NCBI RefSeq assembly: GCF_027244095.1 | Contig: NC_069662.1 | Coordinates: 11,620,501 to 11,684,500 of the forward strand | Reading direction: 5' to 3' | DNA from: Hemicordylus capensis | Lineage: Eukaryota; Chordata; Lepidosauria; Squamata; Cordylidae | DNA: 64,000 bases | Shown here: positions 1 to 13,165 of the stretch, one piece after another | Position numbering within the stretch: the first letter of the stretch is position 1 | How the letters are laid out: each line of letters starts with the position of its first letter | Notes under the pieces: generated by a model | The model's database searches: none | Seen by the model: the letters and a program-made list of their open reading frames with translations, nothing else | Told to the model about the DNA's origin: nothing | Translations under genes and position numbers: made by a program

Positions 1-119
1 GAAGCTTTTTGTACTTGTTTGGAACCCACAGCTCATGTCTCTGCTGTTCTTTCTAAACCGCTGCCACCATGTTTCAAGTGGGGTTTGCACTCATTAAAGG
101 ATCAAGCAAGAGTATATTG

Positions 120-235
120 CAGGGCTGCTCAACTTCGGCCCTCCTGTAGATTTTGGCCTACAACTCCCACAATCTCTGGCTATTGGCCACCATGGCTGGG
201 GATTATGGGGATTGTCATCCAAAAACAGCTGGCAG
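120..235. mobile_element. hAT-type palindromic MITE fragment (CAGGCCTGCTCAACTT family)
   Basis: The left end reads CAGGGCTGCTCAACTT, matching the terminal repeat of complete copies at 21,566-21,690 and 54,487-54,623. The palindromic core with CTACAACTCCCA and GGGGATTATGGGG is present, but the right terminal repeat is degraded. It lies in an SLC12A6 intron. hAT membership is inferred from the 8-bp duplication at the 54.5-kb copy. Confidence 0.6.
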
Positions 236-328
236 GCATAACAAAAGCCTTATTAGAAAAGTCAGCTCCGAGTCCCTCCTACTCCAGGCTGTAATAACAA
301 GCACTTCCTAGCAGCTGTTCCTTCTATT

Positions 329-1047
329 AGGGTTGCCATGCCCCCCAGAATTCCGGGTATTACCTGGATTTTAAGCATCTCACCTGGATTGCTTAGCCCA
401 TCTGGATTCGCCTGGATTTCAGCTTTCATTTTAATTTTTATTTTTTAAAGCTAAGCTCTAGCCCTTGTAGAAACGGAGTTAAGGAGCAAAATGTTCAGTC
501 ACTTTTCTGCTCAACCGCTAGACTTGGATTAAGAGAGGAAGAGCACAGAGGGCTAGCTAGGAGGGTTTCACTTTCACAAGTACAGTAATCCCCTGAGGAA
601 TGTTGCCTTGTTTGTTATCAGTATGGGATCTCTATCCAGCAGTTGAGCGGATAGCTTGGTTTTGATGTGAACCATTACCTGCCTACCATGCTGTATATGG
701 TAATGTTTAAGGCCTTTCTTGGCTTTACATTCAATGCATGCCTACTTAGAAATAAGCACTGTTGATTTCAATCAGATCTTCTCTCAAATAAGTGTATACA
801 AAATTGAAGCCTTAATTAAAAAGCACTGCTTTTTGGTTGTTGTTCTATTGCTGCTGTTAATATGTCAAGGAAAATGGTCAGGCAGAGATATCTTCTCCAA
901 CTATTGTTTGTAGATATCCAGAGCAAAGACAAGCCAACTGAAAATTGCAGCTGTTAATTTGCATATGCAATTTATTTGCAAGCCAATTTACATAATATGC
1001 AAATTAAGCACCCAGATTTGGACAGCCAGAATATGGCAACCCTAGTC
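329..1047. mobile_element. Possible old DNA transposon remnant with short inverted ends
   Basis: The left end TAGGGTTGCCAT is mirrored on the right by ATGGCAACCCTA. The left part also carries several loose copies of CCTGGATT. Interior sequence is AT-rich with no coding signal. A target duplication is unclear (CCTTCTAT against GTCTCTAT). This could be a chance pairing of two separate fragments. Confidence 0.3.
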
Positions 1048-1575
1048 TCTATCCTCCCCTGTGCTGCTGTGTTATTGTTCTTGACTGCTGCCCCACCAAT
1101 CCTACTTAGTTCCACATACATTGATACATGGTCCTTAAAAGAAAGAGAGAGAGAGATTCTCAGGATGCAGCATTCTGCATTCAGTTTCTGCACCTCTAGG
1201 CCTGTGCAGAATTTTAAAATGGTCATAGCCTTGGGATTAGGAAGGATGGTCTAGTGATCAGGATGTTCCCAGAATAATGAAGTCTGTAGTGGGTAATGGG
1301 CAGGAGCCTGAAGAGAAAGAAAAAGTAGCCCAAAACCAGAAAGCCTACCAGGAGATGTGGGCTGCAATGTGATATTTGATTCTTATTATATATTAAACAG
1401 TATTATGTTTTACTCTGATACACTGCCTTGTGTCTATTTTCTTTGATACTATTTTTTTAGTATCAGGGAAAGGCAGGGTATCAATGATTTAAATTCAAAG
1501 TAAATAAACAGGCAAACACAGAGGAAGAGGAAAGGCACGAAGAACAAGGCCACTAGCACAGAGTGATACTCTCAC

Positions 1576-1670
1576 CTCAAAGAGTGCCAAATTCTTGTCA
1601 AAGAATTCATCACCATCTTCATAGTTGGTGTTGTTGAGATAGATATGGGGATCCTTCTTGTGCCCAGGAT
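1576..1670 (-). CDS. SLC12A6: SLC12A6 (KCC3) shared coding exon, cytosolic N-terminus
   Basis: This exon encodes [17 protein letters not shown] followed by [15 protein letters not shown], matching the human KCC3 segment GHKKARNAYLNNSNYEEG with [12 protein letters not shown]. It lies on the minus strand after an acceptor TTACAG and before the donor GAG/GTGAG. It begins in phase 1 (bases AT complete a GAT codon with the last G of either upstream first exon) and ends in phase 0. KCC3 is an electroneutral K-Cl cotransporter of the plasma membrane that acts in cell volume control and in neurons. This part is the cytosolic N-terminus before the first membrane segment. The next exon (EEMDTRPKV in human) is not in the window, so the gene continues past the left edge. 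Assignment is firm from sequence and synteny. Confidence 0.93.
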
Positions 1671-2525
1671 CTGTAACAAGATAGCGTGAGTTCAAGGGAG
1701 AGGAAGGGATGGAGGCCAGCAAAACATTCTTAAATCTTTTCTTAGCATCAGAGCTGAATTTGTTCCTAAAACACTGGGAACTATTACAGAAACATCCCAG
1801 GTCTTCTCAGGAAATGCTATTAGCCGCTTGCTCGCTCAGCTGATAACAGGAACTTACCAGGAGCCAGCAAGGTCATTTGTGAGCAATTGGCAGGAGTGCG
1901 AGGAGAAAGGAGCCCAAAGCTGGAAAGAGCACCAGGGGATAACACTGAGATTGCGGTCAAGTGTACTGTCTTGACTTGCCTTGTCGGTAGGGCTGGGCAT
2001 TTGACCACACAGAAATTCTTTGGTCAACCGATCCGTCAAATAAGGATTGGTTTTTTAAAACACTAAATTTTCTAAAACAACAAAAGATACTTTAATCAAC
2101 AGGTTAGATGCTTACGTTAACTGTAAAAACAAAATTAGTTAACTGCGAAACAATGAAATTAACTTTTTTAGAAATGATAAATGAATTATTATAACTTAAC
2201 TACGTTAGGTAAGGTTTCAAAAAATGTGAACACTGAATAGTTCTCTTATTTGCCTTTTATCCTGGAACACTAGAGTTATCCTACAGCTAATCTATTTTTC
2301 CTTTTAAAACCGCAGAAATAAAGCAAAGGCACTACATCTATTCAAAAAACCACTTTTTAAATAGAAGTTTTGCTCAGTAAGCAGAGCAAGCCAATTCTTC
2401 AAACACCATCAGCATCACCTTCAACTGGTTTTTCATCACTATCTGCATCACAAGGACAAGGGGGTAAGCAGTCCTCACTCCTGCCTGTACTAACAAATGA
2501 CACCACAACGAAATTCAAGGTACAC

Positions 2526-2934
2526 CAGTGTTTCTCAACGATTTTGGAGGCATGGACCGGTACATTCTTCGTGCACAATTTCCCGGACCAGCAGTTAGTA
2601 AAGGGGTCGCCTCCCTCACCGCCACCCCTACTCCCAGTGATGTCATGTGCAAAGGGGGCAGGGCCCAGGGTCCATGCAGCCCAGGTGAGCTCTCCAGAGC
2701 TCATTTCTAGGCAGGCAGCCCTTGCTGCTAGATAATGTTCATTTCACTTCCTCAAAATGAACATTATCCAGAAACAAGGGCTGCCTGGAAATGAGCTTCA
2801 GAGAGCTCCTGGTGGCAGCCCCCACCAGCCCCAAATTGGTTTGTGTGTGTGTGTGGGGGGGTGATTTTTATTAGTGATGCCTCACGGACACCGCGGTACC
2901 CAGCACCTCGCGGACCGGTGGTTGAGAAACACTG
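2526..2934. mobile_element. Non-autonomous hAT transposon with inner palindrome
   Basis: The ends are CAGTGTTTCTCAAC and GTTGAGAAACACTG, the classic hAT/Charlie-like terminal inverted repeat. Flanks AGGTACAC and ATTTACAC match at 6 of 8 bases, consistent with an aged 8-bp target duplication. Inside, about 2,690-2,820, a second palindrome pairs GGCAGCCCTTG with CAAGGGCTGCC. There is no transposase reading frame. Confidence 0.8.
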
Positions 2935-3885
2935 ATTTACACAGTGGTTTCATTATATTTGCCCACAGTCAAATGCTAGGTGGTTAGTTGACAATATATG
3001 ACTAGCCAGTTGACCAATGCAGACTGCCAAGCCAGAGGGCATAGATGAAACAGCATATCACTGACTTTTCTATTCTATTCTGTTTTTCTATACTATCAAT
3101 TTTTTCTTCTGATTACTGAAGGTGGGTGGACAGATGAGTTTCAAAATCTGGCTGCCTCTCTGCAAGACTGCATTACTTCCTTCTTACATAAAGGCAAGCT
3201 TTTCCCCAATATAATCATTTACATGCCCCTCAGGAGGGCCAAGCTAGAAATGAATAATGAGCTTCAGGGTTGTTAATTTCCATGCTTAAACTACAAGTAC
3301 TCAGATGCAATTTGCTTTGCTTTTTCAAGATCATGACTCATGATAAATGAAGATAGACCAACACATTGTACTACTCCTACAAGCTTCTTGTTTTAAAAGT
3401 GATTTAAGTGTGAAAAGCACAGAGTGGGGGTGGCTTGAAACATAAACACCACAATGGCTGAGAAGCTAATGAAGCTGGGATGCTTTTTATTCATTTACAC
3501 TCCTTTCACAATGTTACTATACACACGTGGACAAATTTGTTGGTACCCTTCCAGCTCACTGAAAAAGTGTTTTATGACTCCTGAAAAGCGATTAAATGAA
3601 AAGCAATTGTCCCATGTATACCTGCATGCCTTTGATATGTCATCGAGTAAAGCAAAGCAAGTGTGAAAACAGAAAGTATTTCTTATTCTACAAAGATATT
3701 CTAAAGTGGCCTGGACACATTTGTTGGTACCCCTAGAAAAGATAAGAAGTAATTGGATTAGAGTGATTTTTCAAATTAGCTGTTTTCTTTCATTAGTATC
3801 ACACATGTCTCCAATCGTGCAATTCAGCCTATTTAAATGGAGAAAAGTAGTCACTCTGCTGTTTGGTATCATCGTGTATCCCACA

Positions 3886-4963
<1,078 letters not shown>

Positions 4964-6569
4964 GTTAAGGGTCCCATCATTTTTGTCCATGCTATTTTCA
5001 TTTGTGTTATTATTTGAAATATTCCATTGTATCAAAACTCTAAAGCAAAGTTTGATTTTTGTTAAATGAGGAATAAACAATGATGGGTGCCAATTACTTT
5101 TGTCAGTTTCAAGTTATTTCAGAGACAATTGTGGGGGGTTCTTTTTTCGTGGAGGGGTACCAACACATTTGTCCATGTGTGTATATTTCAGACTCTTTTC
5201 TACAACGATGACGTCTACTAGCTGGACCAAACAAAAACAAACACACTTTTTACTTCTTGGGTGATTTTCCCCAAAAGCAACTGTTGATGCTGCAACTTGC
5301 TCAGAAGAGAACCCAAGAGTCCTGATCTCTTCCGACATCCCAGCTCACTAGTTGCCCTCTATTCCTTGCCCCCATCCTGCCCACAAGACCAGAAACCTAA
5401 TCCCAGAGAGCTGGTGTTCAGTCTCTAAACTACAAACATGTGGGGGGGAACTTCTCATGCTAGAAAGCGTCCTTCTCTCTCCAGCACTGCCTCGCAAGAG
5501 GTAGATAAGTATGTAGATCCTGGGCAGGGCTGGGCACTCTTTTAATTGGAAGTAAATCATAGAGACAGGCTTGGCCTTAAGCAACAACTACAGAGTTTAT
5601 GACTGGGCACTTCTCCAAGAACCCGGAGGCATATAATCTGGGCATCTGCCTGGGCTCGATTCACGCCCTGTTTCCCTCAGTGTCCATAACAGCAAAGGGA
5701 TAATAAAGCTCAGGGGATTACCTTGGGAAAGACAGCACAGACACTGTATCAAGGTAAAAGGAGAGCTGTATGCAAGTAACAGGACAAAATGACAATACAA
5801 ACATGATTTTGAGGTAAGGGCTGTATAGTGTCCTGTGTTTAAAACTCCAACTCTTCCAGAAAATACAGATTCTATCATATAAATCAGGTGTGAGGCTTCT
5901 CTGGACCATTATCCTCACATAACACCCCAGATCTACAGGAACAAAGAATTCCTGGGTGTTCTGGCCATATGTCCCCTAATGACCTCTAGGAAACCCTACA
6001 TGCACTCGCTTTGGCAAACCAGAGATAACAATCCTTCTTCTGTTTACCCAGTCAATTATCCTTAGCTGAAAGAGAGGCAAGTCCAAAGAGTACCATCTCT
6101 TTTTCTACTCTCTGAAGTATTTCATGTATCTCCTCAAATGTGCCAAAGGATGCATGAATTCAGGGGTTGCTTTTCAGAATAACTGATATAAGCAGGTCCC
6201 TACAAAAACAGCACAGCACTCCTCAGTGCCTAGATGCAATGCTGAACTGAATTCAAGGTCACTCATTCCACCCGAGAGAGCACTGTGAAGACTGCCTGCC
6301 CCTCCCTAACATGGAAACAGATGGCAGCTACCCTGTGGTGAAAATAGTTTATGCTGAAGGTGAATGCTACCAAAGGTCTAGGGTGCACATAAGCCTGCTG
6401 TCATGTATTGTACATGGGGCTGCCTTTGAGGATGGCTCAGAAACTTTGGCTAGTCCAAAAATACAGCTGCTTGGCTACTAACTGGGACCTGCTGATGGGG
6501 ATGAATCTCAATGGTTCTCAGACAATTTCAGTGGCAGCGTATCCCATTTTAAGCACCATTCTAAGTGCT

Positions 6570-7390
6570 GGCATTCACCTTTAAAGCCCTACATGGTTTG
6601 GGACCAGGTCCCCAAAAGATTGCTTCCGCCCACACAAACCTGCCCACATATTAAGGTACCCTTTGGCAGGGTGTCATGCTGGTACTTTTCCCCCTCCATG
6701 GTCTCAGCAGAGACATGCAGTACTTTGCTTTCTAAATGGAAATAATATGCTGCTCTTGCTCTCCCAGCAGTTTGGTACATAGCTGAATATAGGAATACAA
6801 TTCAATACCATTCTTCCTGTCTTCTGTGACAGGGAGTATCCTGCACCCTTTGCGGCTGACAATCCAGGCGGCTCTTCTGGGTGAATAACCACATTGAGGT
6901 TCAAGCTTTGTAGAATTAAGAAACTATTCTTGACTTCCTGTAACAGAACCCCCTCAATGATTGCATCCATCTAAGTGAGGAGTGTGGCTGTAGGAGTGGG
7001 CATGGTTGTGAGGCATGGCAATGGGAACTGTCATAGAGAGCACCTGCACTTCTGAATTTGAAGCTACTCTTTGGAGGCCTTTCTCCAGGGCTCTTGACAT
7101 CCCAGGTCAGGCAGGCTGCTGTCAGGAAGAAGGCGTTTTGTGATGCTGTCCTGCTTCTGGAATGCACTCGGTGCCTCCTTTCGTGTCCTTTCAACCCCTG
7201 AGAAATCCTCCTCATTGTCCCAGGCCTTTTAAAATGCAGGTTGAACTGGAGTTATTCTGCGTCTATGATTTTACTGTTCTGCTGTTTTTATTCTTTGTCT
7301 GTTTTACATGATTTGCTAGCTGTGCTGGGGAGTAGTACTACTGGAGGGTGGGGTATAAGTTTGTAAAATAAGTCAATAAATACAGCAGAT
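6570..7390 (+). mobile_element. L2-like LINE 3' region, degraded
   Basis: The segment AAAGCCCTACATGGTTTGGG matches the L2 reverse-transcriptase tail coding YKALxGLGP, and the end GGTGGGGTATAAGTTTGTAA with AATAAATA is the usual L2 3' terminus of lizards. It is old and rearranged, with no open frame. Confidence 0.6.
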
Positions 7391-7744
7391 ATCACTCAGA
7401 CTAAGTAAGTCATGACTACATCTCAATGAAATTAATGGGATTCAAGTTAGTCATGAGTAACTTGTCTCACTGACTGCAATGGTGCTTAGTCATGACTAAC
7501 TTGGACTGGGTGCTACCCAGTATGAGATATAATCCCTAACGCAGTCTTGAAAATGGGCTTAATGAATGTCATACTATTGCACAGCTTCCTGCGCATGTTT
7601 AGTGCACTGTGGGCACTGCTGCATCTGCGCACACTTGAGTAAATACTAAAATTGTGCGAGGGAGATATGAGACTCCACAGCCATTATTTTCAATGGCTGT
7701 GCAGTAGCACAATCGCTCATGCAATTTCAATGCACTCCCTGTGA

Positions 7745-8072
7745 GTATAAGAAGTTTATCTTTGGAGGCCTTCAAGAGAGACATAAAGACCCATCTTTTC
7801 AGCCTGGCTTTTTCTGGGGCAGTGATTAATTTTTCTGGGTTTGGGGGTTTGTTTTGTTTTTAGTGCAAGGTCTGCAACCCCTCTGCAAAAAATGAGATCT
7901 CTCTGCTATCGTTTGGTCTGGGAGTTTCATGTCAGTCAGTGAGGCCCAAGCAGCTTGATATTATAGATGTGAATATTTTAAATGGTTTGAATTTTAAATA
8001 TAAACCACCCTGAGCCGCTTTAGGGAAGGCAGTATATAAATGAAATACACAAATAAATAAAAAATAAAATAA
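7745..8072 (+). mobile_element. L2-like LINE 3' tail
   Basis: It reads from GGAGGCCTTCAAGAGAGACA to AAACCACCCTGAGCCGCTTT and GGCAGTATATAAATG, then an A-rich AAATAAA tail. This is the 3' untranslated end of an L2-clade LINE in the sense orientation, inside the SLC12A6 intron. Confidence 0.75.
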
Positions 8073-8351
8073 AATAAGTGTGTGCACTCATAACAGTCAT
8101 TAAGACGACACAGCAGCGTCCACAGTGTGCTAAACGTAAGCAGGAGGCTGCACAGTATGTCTACCCACACAAATCCATGTTAGTAACTTATGGCCTAAAA
8201 GAAACAAAGAGTTTCTGCAAAGTTTTGCTGCCTGCTCACATGGGGACAACTTGCCAAAGTTAAATCTGACAAGTGGCTATGTACAAGACTGCCCTAAAGA
8301 CACATGCACACAATTGAGACTGTGTGCCCTCAGTTAGGATTGGTTGTGTAC

Positions 8352-8410
8352 ACACACCCCTCCCTCCCTCCCTCCCTCCCTCTCAGACACACACCCACAC
8401 ACACCCATTT
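8352..8410. repeat. Pyrimidine-rich simple repeat: (CCCT)n then (CA)n
   Basis: Six CCCT-like units are followed by an imperfect ACACACCC run. The short apparent reading frames here are low-complexity artefacts. Confidence 0.9.
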
Positions 8411-11400
8411 ATCTCTCCTTCCCACACCAACATGGCTGCAGGCAACAAGGGCATGTTTATGCATGCATACAAGCATGCACACCTTTTTGATTGTCGATAT
8501 TGTTCATTGTAAGACAGACACATACACACACGTGAACACACACAAGACTCCTCTGCAATACTGTACCTAGGAGCTGATACTGTTCCCCTGTGATGGAAGT
8601 TTGACTCACATCTGAAAAAGCAAACAGAAGATGGAAAAGAAAATGAATTGCAAAAGAAAGAAAGAATGGGGAATAAAGCTGTGGACTGGGTCTCATCCAA
8701 CCCCTGCCCATCTCAATAGTGGCTTTCCTCCCCCTCAATCACATCAACAAGGAAAGGGGAATGGAGTAAAAATTATGTTATGCTGCAATTTCAAAAATCA
8801 AAAATTTCTGCAAGCAAGGGAAAATGGAACCAAAAATATTCAGAGGCTTTTCAAGCTCCAGAGAGAACTATTTACATCTCCTCCACTCCTTCCCACACAT
8901 AGTTGAGACCACTCAGTAATTCAAAGGGGGCAGAAATAATGACTTTTTTCACCAGGTGATTCAGGCTTTAAAGCAGTGGACATCTGTAAGAACGGGTCAC
9001 AGTTCTTTCAGTTTCAGAGTCTTCTGCCCATTGTGAATGTTGAGGAAACCAGTCGTCATAAGGAAAGGAAAAGAATTCACCCCTCCTTCCCCCTCTCCCC
9101 CCCCCCCCACACCATTAGAGAACTTATTCATCTCTCCCCCCCACCCCGCCTTATTACATGGATGTGTTTTGCTTCACATACCTGGAGCTGGCAATATTTA
9201 GGGTCATTTTCCTGCCCACCCCCTAGCAAGCCATCCAATTGGCTAACTAAAGATGGAACGGTTTTTTCTTGAATTTGCTTGTCTGCCAGAGCAGTCTAGA
9301 TTGCATTACCAAGCTATTCCTTGAACTGGCTGCTGAGAGGAGGATAACCAGATTAGTAAAGCAGGATATGAAGTCTATAGTCCTTCCAAATTGAACAAGT
9401 TGTTCTGGTAAGAACTAATCTGCCTACTTTCCTTTCACTGTCTCTACAACTGGACTAAATTTGATCCAAACTGATTAGGCAGTTCACGTTAGCCCACTTG
9501 TGATTCAAACGTTCATGCGTCTGCCATTTTTAATTGGGGTGAATGACATCATTACAAACTACACCACTGAGGTGCCTCTATGTGTCCCTACAGCTGTAGC
9601 AAATGTGGTTCTTCATATTGGCCCAGGCATTACAAAGTTTCATTGAAGGTTCATACTGGTCCAGGCAGGTGCACGCACTTGCACACAGAATGCCAGGTGA
9701 TCTTATAAACTTACTTTCCTTAAGGAAAGTAGGCTAAAACTGGGCATGTGGGAAAGCATACTTCAACATTCTCTCATTACAATCTAGATTTAAACTTTTT
9801 GATTAGAGAGGAAGTGCATGATTCATCAAGGATCAGACTTCCATGCAACGTGGGTATTAATATGCAGGCACATCCCATTGCGATTAGAAGATGCAAACCT
9901 CCCCAGCAACCTCTCTCCTGAATGTGTCCATCTTGACTGGGCTGTGAGGCACAATTTGAACCTCTCCCCTCAATTTTTACGAGTGCAGCTTCTGTGGCTG
10001 TGTTTCTCCTTGTGATGGTTAGCAATACTGGAGACCAACAGAGGAATCTTCTTAATGTCTTTGCCTTGGAAATGTTATGGTGTGCCAGGCTGCCTCTCAT
10101 CTTTACTGAGCTACCTGGCCCTGGGACACAGCAAACGTTTTATCTTATGCACACCCCAAGGGAAGCTGCCTATTAAGAGAAATATAAGAAAAATATAAGA
10201 ACCCTAGGTTCAGAAGTCCACCACCAAAACTACAGACCTAACATCTGGTAACAGACAGATCTCCCAGAGTTAAACCCATTTAATATTTGGGGGGAAGTTA
10301 GAGAAAGCTAGTTTTCCTGAAGCATCATGCACACAGTTTCAGGATGGGATAGCCAATAACTCAGAAACAGAAGGAAGGGGACCAGAGTTCACAGAGATCA
10401 TTGATAGGATTTGGCAGATCAGCTTACGGCATAGTACTTACACAATGACAGATTCATGTGTTTAGAGTGGTTTGCAAATGGCAGCACAAAAGTTTAGTAA
10501 ATCATCTTGAAGTTACTAAAAAACAATAAACCTCACAGCTCCCTCTAGGGAGATCCATCAGGATCATTTACTGATGGCTTGTTGACATATGGCAAAGACT
10601 CCCCTCCCCCCGCATTTTTTTTTAACCCAAGTATGCTGCTGAGTGGCTTATTTTATGGGTGACCCCTTGTTTAATAGCAGTTTATATGGTTTTTATCCTT
10701 TGGGGTTCTAAACCACTCCCGGTTTAAGTGTCTTTATGTTGCATTGTTTTTTTAACGAATATTTCTGTTTCAAAATGCCTTAAGGGGCTGGTAAAGGTGG
10801 AAAAACTAGAAAAGGAGAGTCAAGAGAGAACTGTCTACTTTATTAAAAGGAAGGCTTTACTTGTTTTCTTCAAAGTGTAGACACACACAGTATTGTGCCA
10901 GTTCCACACTCTGGAGCCCAGAACTGCAAAGGTCTGCTTGCTATTTAGTGTCCTCTTCCTGGGGCAGCAATAGGCAATGAGGTGGAGACTGAAGGCAGTG
11001 GGTATAGTTCCAGGCCAGGGAGATGTCTAGTATGTCATAATTGTTAAGATCTGCACCCCACTGGAGGAGAAGAGAATGCGGGATGTTGATGACGGATCAA
11101 GCATTTCCGTTCACAAACCTCTCCTCACTCTTGTCAATCTCCCAGCCATGGCTGTTTCACTTGCCTGTTAGCATTTGGCTGTTAGCCACCTAGATTCAGC
11201 AGAAACATCATTTGTCTGTCCAGTCAGTGCTCAGTGCCCAACACAGAGGGCATTGTCCCTGTTCATTATATGGACAGAGGGATTCAAACTGCCTGGGATA
11301 AACAGAGATTAAATGGAGACTATGGGGATTTGAGCATTTCCGACTGGGAAGGGTTTGTGTATATAGTCTAGGTCTAACTTGGCAGTGAGTTTCTCTTCCA

Positions 11401-11493
11401 CCTTGTTGGCAGTAGGATAATGAGCAACTCTGACTCCCAGAGGGTCAGAGAAAAGATCTGGTCATGTTGAGGGCTCAAAAATGCATTACTTGG

Positions 11494-11930
11494 TAGGGAT
11501 GTGCCTGAAGCATTTTGGCACTTCTATTTTGAGGCTCCGAAATGCTTCAAGCTTCCCCCACCAAACCGTTTTGGCGGGGGAAAGTGAGCACTTTAAGAGG
11601 AGCAAAGCAGTTCTTACCTGCTCCTCCATGGCCCCACTGCTCCAGTATGGCGCTGTCAGGATTAAACACCCCGCCACGTGACTGCAGGGCTGCTCCCAGC
11701 ACCATGCTGACAACTCGAGATGTCGTCTGCACACGCACAGATGCCATTTCCATGCCAACCCCGCCTTCTGGCTGCCGACCCCACTTGTTGGGGGTGTTTA
11801 ATCCCAACAGTGCCACGCTGGGGAGGTGGAGGGGTCATGCAGGAGCAGGTAAGACCTGCTTTCCTCCTCTTAAAGCATTCACTCTCCCCCCAACCCCGGA
11901 AGTGCACAAAATGCTTCGTGCATATCCCTA
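11494..11930. mobile_element. Long foldback hAT-like element (TAGGGATGTGC ends)
   Basis: The left end TAGGGATGTGCCTGAAGCAT mirrors the right end GCTTCGTGCATATCCCTA. Imperfect pairing continues for nearly the whole element: CACTTTAAGAGGAG with CTCCTCTTAAAG, and GGATTAAACACCCC with GGGGTGTTTAATCC. Flanks TTACTTGG and TTACTCAG agree at 6 of 8 bases, a probable 8-bp duplication, so hAT is likely. It has no coding capacity. Confidence 0.78.
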
Positions 11931-12069
11931 TTACTCAGTCTGGGAGACATACTGTGCAATTTTGTGCATGTCTATTTGGAAACAGTAAGTGTGCATAAGA
12001 TTGCAGCCCTAGTGTAAAAAAGCTTGTTGCTGCACATCAGGTCCAGCCTTTAGGCCCTGAAACAGCCAG

Positions 12070-12690
12070 AGTAGGTTGGGTTTTTATTTATTTATTACAT
12101 TTCTATACCACCTCACACCAACTTCTCATGGAGGTTAACAAAACAAATGCTAAAACCGGAATTAAAACCAAATTAAAATAGTTATAACAACCTAATTGTA
12201 AAACAACAGAACAATAAAAACCAACTTACAGCTGATGAAAGACTTGGTGAAATAAATGCATCTTGCGTGCTCTTTTAAAACCTGCTAGAGATGGGGAAGC
12301 TGTTACAACAGGGAGTTTGTTCCAAAGCTTCAGGGCGGCTATAAAGGCCTGGCCCTGAGTCACCACCAGATGAGCTGGGGGCAGCTGCAGATGGACCTCT
12401 CCCAAAGATCTTAATAAGTGGCGGAAGTCCTGAAGGAGAAGGTGCTCGCTTAAATACCCTGGGCCTCAGCCCTCTAGGGCTTTATAGGTAATCACCAGCA
12501 CTTTATATTTCGCCCAGAAACATATGGGCAATCAGTATAATGTTTTTAAAACAGGAGTAATGTGGTCTCTTCAGGTTGTCCCAGAGACCAACCTGGCTGC
12601 CACATTTTGTATCAATTGCAGTTTACAGACTACGTATGAAGGCAGCCTCGCATAGAGTGCATTACAGTAGTCAAGTCGGTTACCAGCAAA
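12070..12690 (-). mobile_element. Unclassified LINE-like repeat, antisense
   Basis: It opens with TTTATTTATTTATTACATTT and a pattern typical of the reversed 3' end of a reptile LINE (a reversed ATAGAAATGTAATAA tail), then continues with degraded sequence up to GCATTACAGTAGTCAAGT. I recognise it as a dispersed reptile repeat but cannot assign the clade without a library search. Confidence 0.5.
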
Positions 12691-12749
12691 TATATCACTG
12701 TTTTTAGGTTTCGTTTTCTAGAGAATTTCAGCTTCAAAAGCATACATTA

Positions 12750-13165
12750 AATGTGGATTCATTGCCCCTGAACAAACTGAAAACACTAGTTCCACCAAAA
12801 TATATTAAAATTGTAGATTGGCACATTAGAAAAAAATCCCAAAGTCACAACCAATGGAATTCTCTGCCACAAGATGTGGCAACAACCAACAACCTGGAAG
12901 GCTTTAAGAGCGGTTTGGGAAACTTCATGGAGGACAGGTCTATCAACGGCTACTAGTTTGAGGGCTACAGACCACCTCCAGCCTCAGAGGCAAGATGCCT
13001 CTAAATACCAGTTGCAGGGGAGTAACAGCAGGAGAGAGGTCATGTCCTCTGCTCTTGCCTGAAGGCTTCCAAGGGGCATCTGGTGGGCAATTGTGTGAAA
13101 CAGGATGCTGGACTAGAAGGGCCTTGGGCCAGATCCAGCAGGGCTGTTCTTATGGCCTGATGAAG
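12750..13165 (+). mobile_element. CR1-clade LINE 3' end
   Basis: The start encodes the C-terminal motif WNSLPQDVATTNNLEGFK, similar to the CR1 WNxLPxEVxxxxSLxxFK ending. The tail CTGGACTAGAAGGGCCTTGG and CCAGCAGGGCTGTTCTTATG follows. The same tail recurs at 53.1, 59.0 and 62.9 kb. CR1 assignment rests on this ending and the short ATGTTCTT-type terminus. Confidence 0.65.

Noticed and set aside
960-1010. Octamer-like ATTTGCAT and TGCATATGCAAAT cluster as an enhancer
   Set aside because: AT-rich intronic sequence inside a probable transposon remnant; no independent support.
1960-3010. Possible larger element around the 2.5-kb hAT (TTGGTCAACCG against AGTTGACCAATG)
   Set aside because: The inverted match is short and the flanks do not extend it; there is too little to define an element.
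11481-11998. Several overlapping open frames of 66-148 codons on both strands
   Set aside because: They lie inside the foldback element, whose mirrored sequence gives similar frames on both strands.
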